Assembly (NCBI GenBank): GCA_964587915.1
Contig: CAZPMK010000018.1
Span: 1 to 33,040, forward strand
Reading direction: 5' to 3'
Origin: CAG-177 sp964587915
Lineage (GTDB): Bacteria > Bacillota > Clostridia > Oscillospirales > Acutalibacteraceae
DNA: 33,040 nucleotides
Shown here: in pieces, positions 32,229-33,040 of the stretch
How the letters are laid out: every line of letters begins with the position of its first letter
Numbering within the stretch: position 1 is the first letter of the stretch
Program-made: the position numbers and the translations under genes
The notes under the pieces: generated by a model
Told to the model about the DNA's origin: nothing
What the model saw: the letters and a program-made list of their open reading frames with translations, nothing else
Database searches by the model: none

Positions 32229-32501
32229 ATGTATCTTCATCTCGGAATGAATAAGGTCATTGTTTTTGATGACATAATCGGAATTTTCGACCTCGACAAT
32301 ACGACTGTATCGAAAAATACCCGCGACTTTTTAGCTAAAGCGGAAAAGGCGGGCAAGGTGGAAAATGTTTGCTACGATTTGCCGAAATCTTTTATTGTCA
32401 GCAAGGATAAAAGCGGCGAGGAAAAGGTATATATCGCTCAAATTTCATCCACAACGTTGCTGAAAAGAACGGGATTCGTGGACAGTCTGACGAATATTTA
32501 A
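32229..32501 (+). CDS. remB: RemB-like protein (DUF370/YaaB)
   Basis: This 90-aa protein starts 'MYLHLGMNKVIVFDDIIGIFDL', the pattern of the small Firmicutes protein YaaB/RemB, found after recF in B. subtilis and linked there to matrix-gene regulation. The fold is related to RemA. In B. subtilis gyrB follows; here a 5S rRNA follows and no gyrB appears before the window ends. Confidence 0.88.
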   Translation: MYLHLGMNKVIVFDDIIGIFDLDNTTVSKNTRDFLAKAEKAGKVENVCYDLPKSFIVSKDKSGEEKVYIAQISSTTLLKRTGFVDSLTNI

Positions 32502-32540
32502 GAATCTTGAAATAAATTTAAAAAATTTTTGAAAAAACTA

Positions 32541-32569
32541 TTGACAAACTCGATTTAATGTACTATAAT
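32541..32569 (+). promoter_or_regulatory. Consensus promoter for the 5S rRNA
   Basis: Perfect TTGACA (32541-32546), a 17-bp spacer and perfect TATAAT (32564-32569) are preceded by A/T tracts that could act as an UP element. The predicted start is near 32576, about 29 nt before the mature 5S. Confidence 0.9.
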
Positions 32570-32604
32570 AGTCGAGCATTCAAGAAACGCCGTTGCGTTT
32601 TTTA

Positions 32605-32720
32605 GTCGGTGTTGATGACGTTGAGGGTCCACCCGTTCCCATCCCGAACACGGTAGTTAAGCTCAACAGTGCCGAAAATACTTGGCTGGTAGCGGCCCGG
32701 GAAGATAGGTCGACGCCGAC
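32605..32720 (+). rRNA. rrf: 5S ribosomal RNA
   Basis: About 116 nt with the invariant 5S segment CACCCGTTCCCATCCCGAAC and the later AAGCTC...GCCGA and TAG-GGCCCGGGA-type helices. The terminal stem pairs TCGGTGTTG (32606-32614) with CGACGCCGA (32711-32719). No 16S or 23S gene lies nearby within the window, so this copy is isolated from a full rrn operon, at least on its left side. Confidence 0.93.
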
Positions 32721-32732
32721 ACCTTTTTGATT

Positions 32733-32754
32733 TAGCTGTCCAATAGGGCGGCTA
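32733..32754 (+). terminator. Possible terminator after 5S rRNA
   Basis: TAGCTGTCC (32733-32741) pairs with GGGCGGCTA (32746-32754) with G-T wobbles and a four-base loop, followed by TTTC. A T5 stretch directly after the 5S (32724-32728) may act in termination as well. Confidence 0.45.
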
Positions 32755-32787
32755 TTTCACTTTTAAAAGCATTTTTTTATATTTCGG

Positions 32788-32816
32788 TTGACAATTACTC
32801 AAAAAAGAGTTATAAT
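32788..32816 (+). promoter_or_regulatory. Consensus promoter for tRNA-Ala
   Basis: Perfect TTGACA (32788-32793), 17-bp spacer, perfect TATAAT (32811-32816). The tRNA begins 27 bp further on. Confidence 0.9.
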
Positions 32817-32843
32817 ATCGGAGCAAAATATAAGAGAATATTT

Positions 32844-32919
32844 GGGCCTGTAGCTCAGTTGGGAGAGCGTTCGGTTCGCATCCGAAAGGTCGTGGGTTCG
32901 AATCCCTTCAGGTCCACCA
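32844..32919 (+). tRNA. tRNA-Ala (anticodon CGC), CCA encoded
   Basis: A 76-nt cloverleaf: acceptor GGGCCTG/CAGGTCC with the alanine-specifying G3-U70 pair, D-arm GCTC...GAGC, anticodon stem TTCGG/CCGAA with loop TTCGCAT giving anticodon CGC (32877-32879), and T-loop TTCGAAT. It reads GCG codons. CCA is encoded. The T-stem GTGGG/CCCTT has a T-T mismatch next to a G-T pair at its outer end, which is unusual. Confidence 0.93.
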
Positions 32920-32920
32920 A

Positions 32921-32949
32921 AAAGCACTTCTTTTGAAGTGCTTTTTTTA
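32921..32949 (+). terminator. Intrinsic terminator after tRNA-Ala
   Basis: AAAGCACTTC (32921-32930) pairs perfectly with GAAGTGCTTT (32935-32944) around TTTT, and the T run continues. Confidence 0.9.
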
Positions 32950-33018
32950 ATTTAATCCATCCCTGCATGGGGCGACTATATTTCCGAGGGCTGTTTTTGA
33001 GATTAAAGGCTGGATTTA

Positions 33019-33040
33019 GTTAGCCTCCCTCTGACGAGGG
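33019..33040. repeat. Partial CCTCC-type intergenic repeat (right edge)
   Basis: GCCTCCCTCTGACGAGGG at the window end looks like the first arm of the same palindromic repeat style seen at the left edge (CCTCCCTT...AAGGGAGG). It is cut off by the window boundary. Confidence 0.4.

Noticed and set aside
1..33040. CRISPR arrays, transposases, integrases or prophage genes
   Set aside because: No regularly spaced direct repeats and no recognisable recombinase or phage proteins were found on either strand.

Overview
This window looks like a chromosomal segment from a Gram-positive member of the Clostridia, probably an Oscillospiraceae/Ruminococcaceae-type gut anaerobe. The evidence is strong AGGAGG ribosome sites, frequent TTG starts, 'LSFAAC' lipoboxes, a Noc + ParA + ParB set, an SRP RNA upstream of dnaX, a RemB-like protein after recF, and CCTCC-type palindromic intergenic repeats. 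Taxonomy is inferred from gene content and style only, because no search was run.

Left part (1-14.0 kb), accessory and housekeeping genes on both strands: a radical SAM/SPASM-like protein (-); a fusion of a VTT/DedA-type membrane domain to a nucleoside-hydrolase domain (+); a three-gene uptake ABC transporter of the nitrate/sulfonate/pyrimidine type (+); a secreted lipoprotein (+); a stand-alone PduL phosphotransacylase (+); a diacylglycerol-kinase-family lipid kinase (-); a heterodimeric ABC exporter pair (-) behind a roughly 140-nt leader that carries a candidate leader peptide and a terminator-like hairpin; and a membrane-anchored WG-repeat/SH3 protein (-).

Middle part (14.2-22.8 kb), all +: an NAD-dependent epimerase-like protein with a GPH-type sugar symporter, then typA-ribF-udg-mnmG-rsmG, tightly packed with overlaps that suggest coupled translation.

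Right part (22.8-33.0 kb), a replication and segregation cluster: noc, parA, parB, two perfect 16-bp parS palindromes (one inside mnmG, one between noc and parA), an inverted P-loop ATPase gene, SRP RNA, dnaX-ybaB-recR, an origin-like intergenic region, dnaN-yaaA(S4)-recF-remB, then an isolated 5S rRNA and tRNA-Ala(CGC), each with its own consensus promoter. The recR-dnaN gap has DnaA-box-like 9-mers, a short GC-rich block, a run of CTA/TTA triplets matching the DnaA-trio pattern and an AT-rich stretch, in the order expected of a Bacillus-type unwinding module. dnaA is not next to it and is not in the window.

The points most worth following up are this dnaA-less candidate oriC with gene blocks from both sides of a canonical origin fused in one co-oriented array, a Noc that appears to lack its N-terminal membrane-targeting helix, the exporter leader that resembles bmrB-bmrCD attenuation, and the VTT-nucleoside hydrolase fusion.
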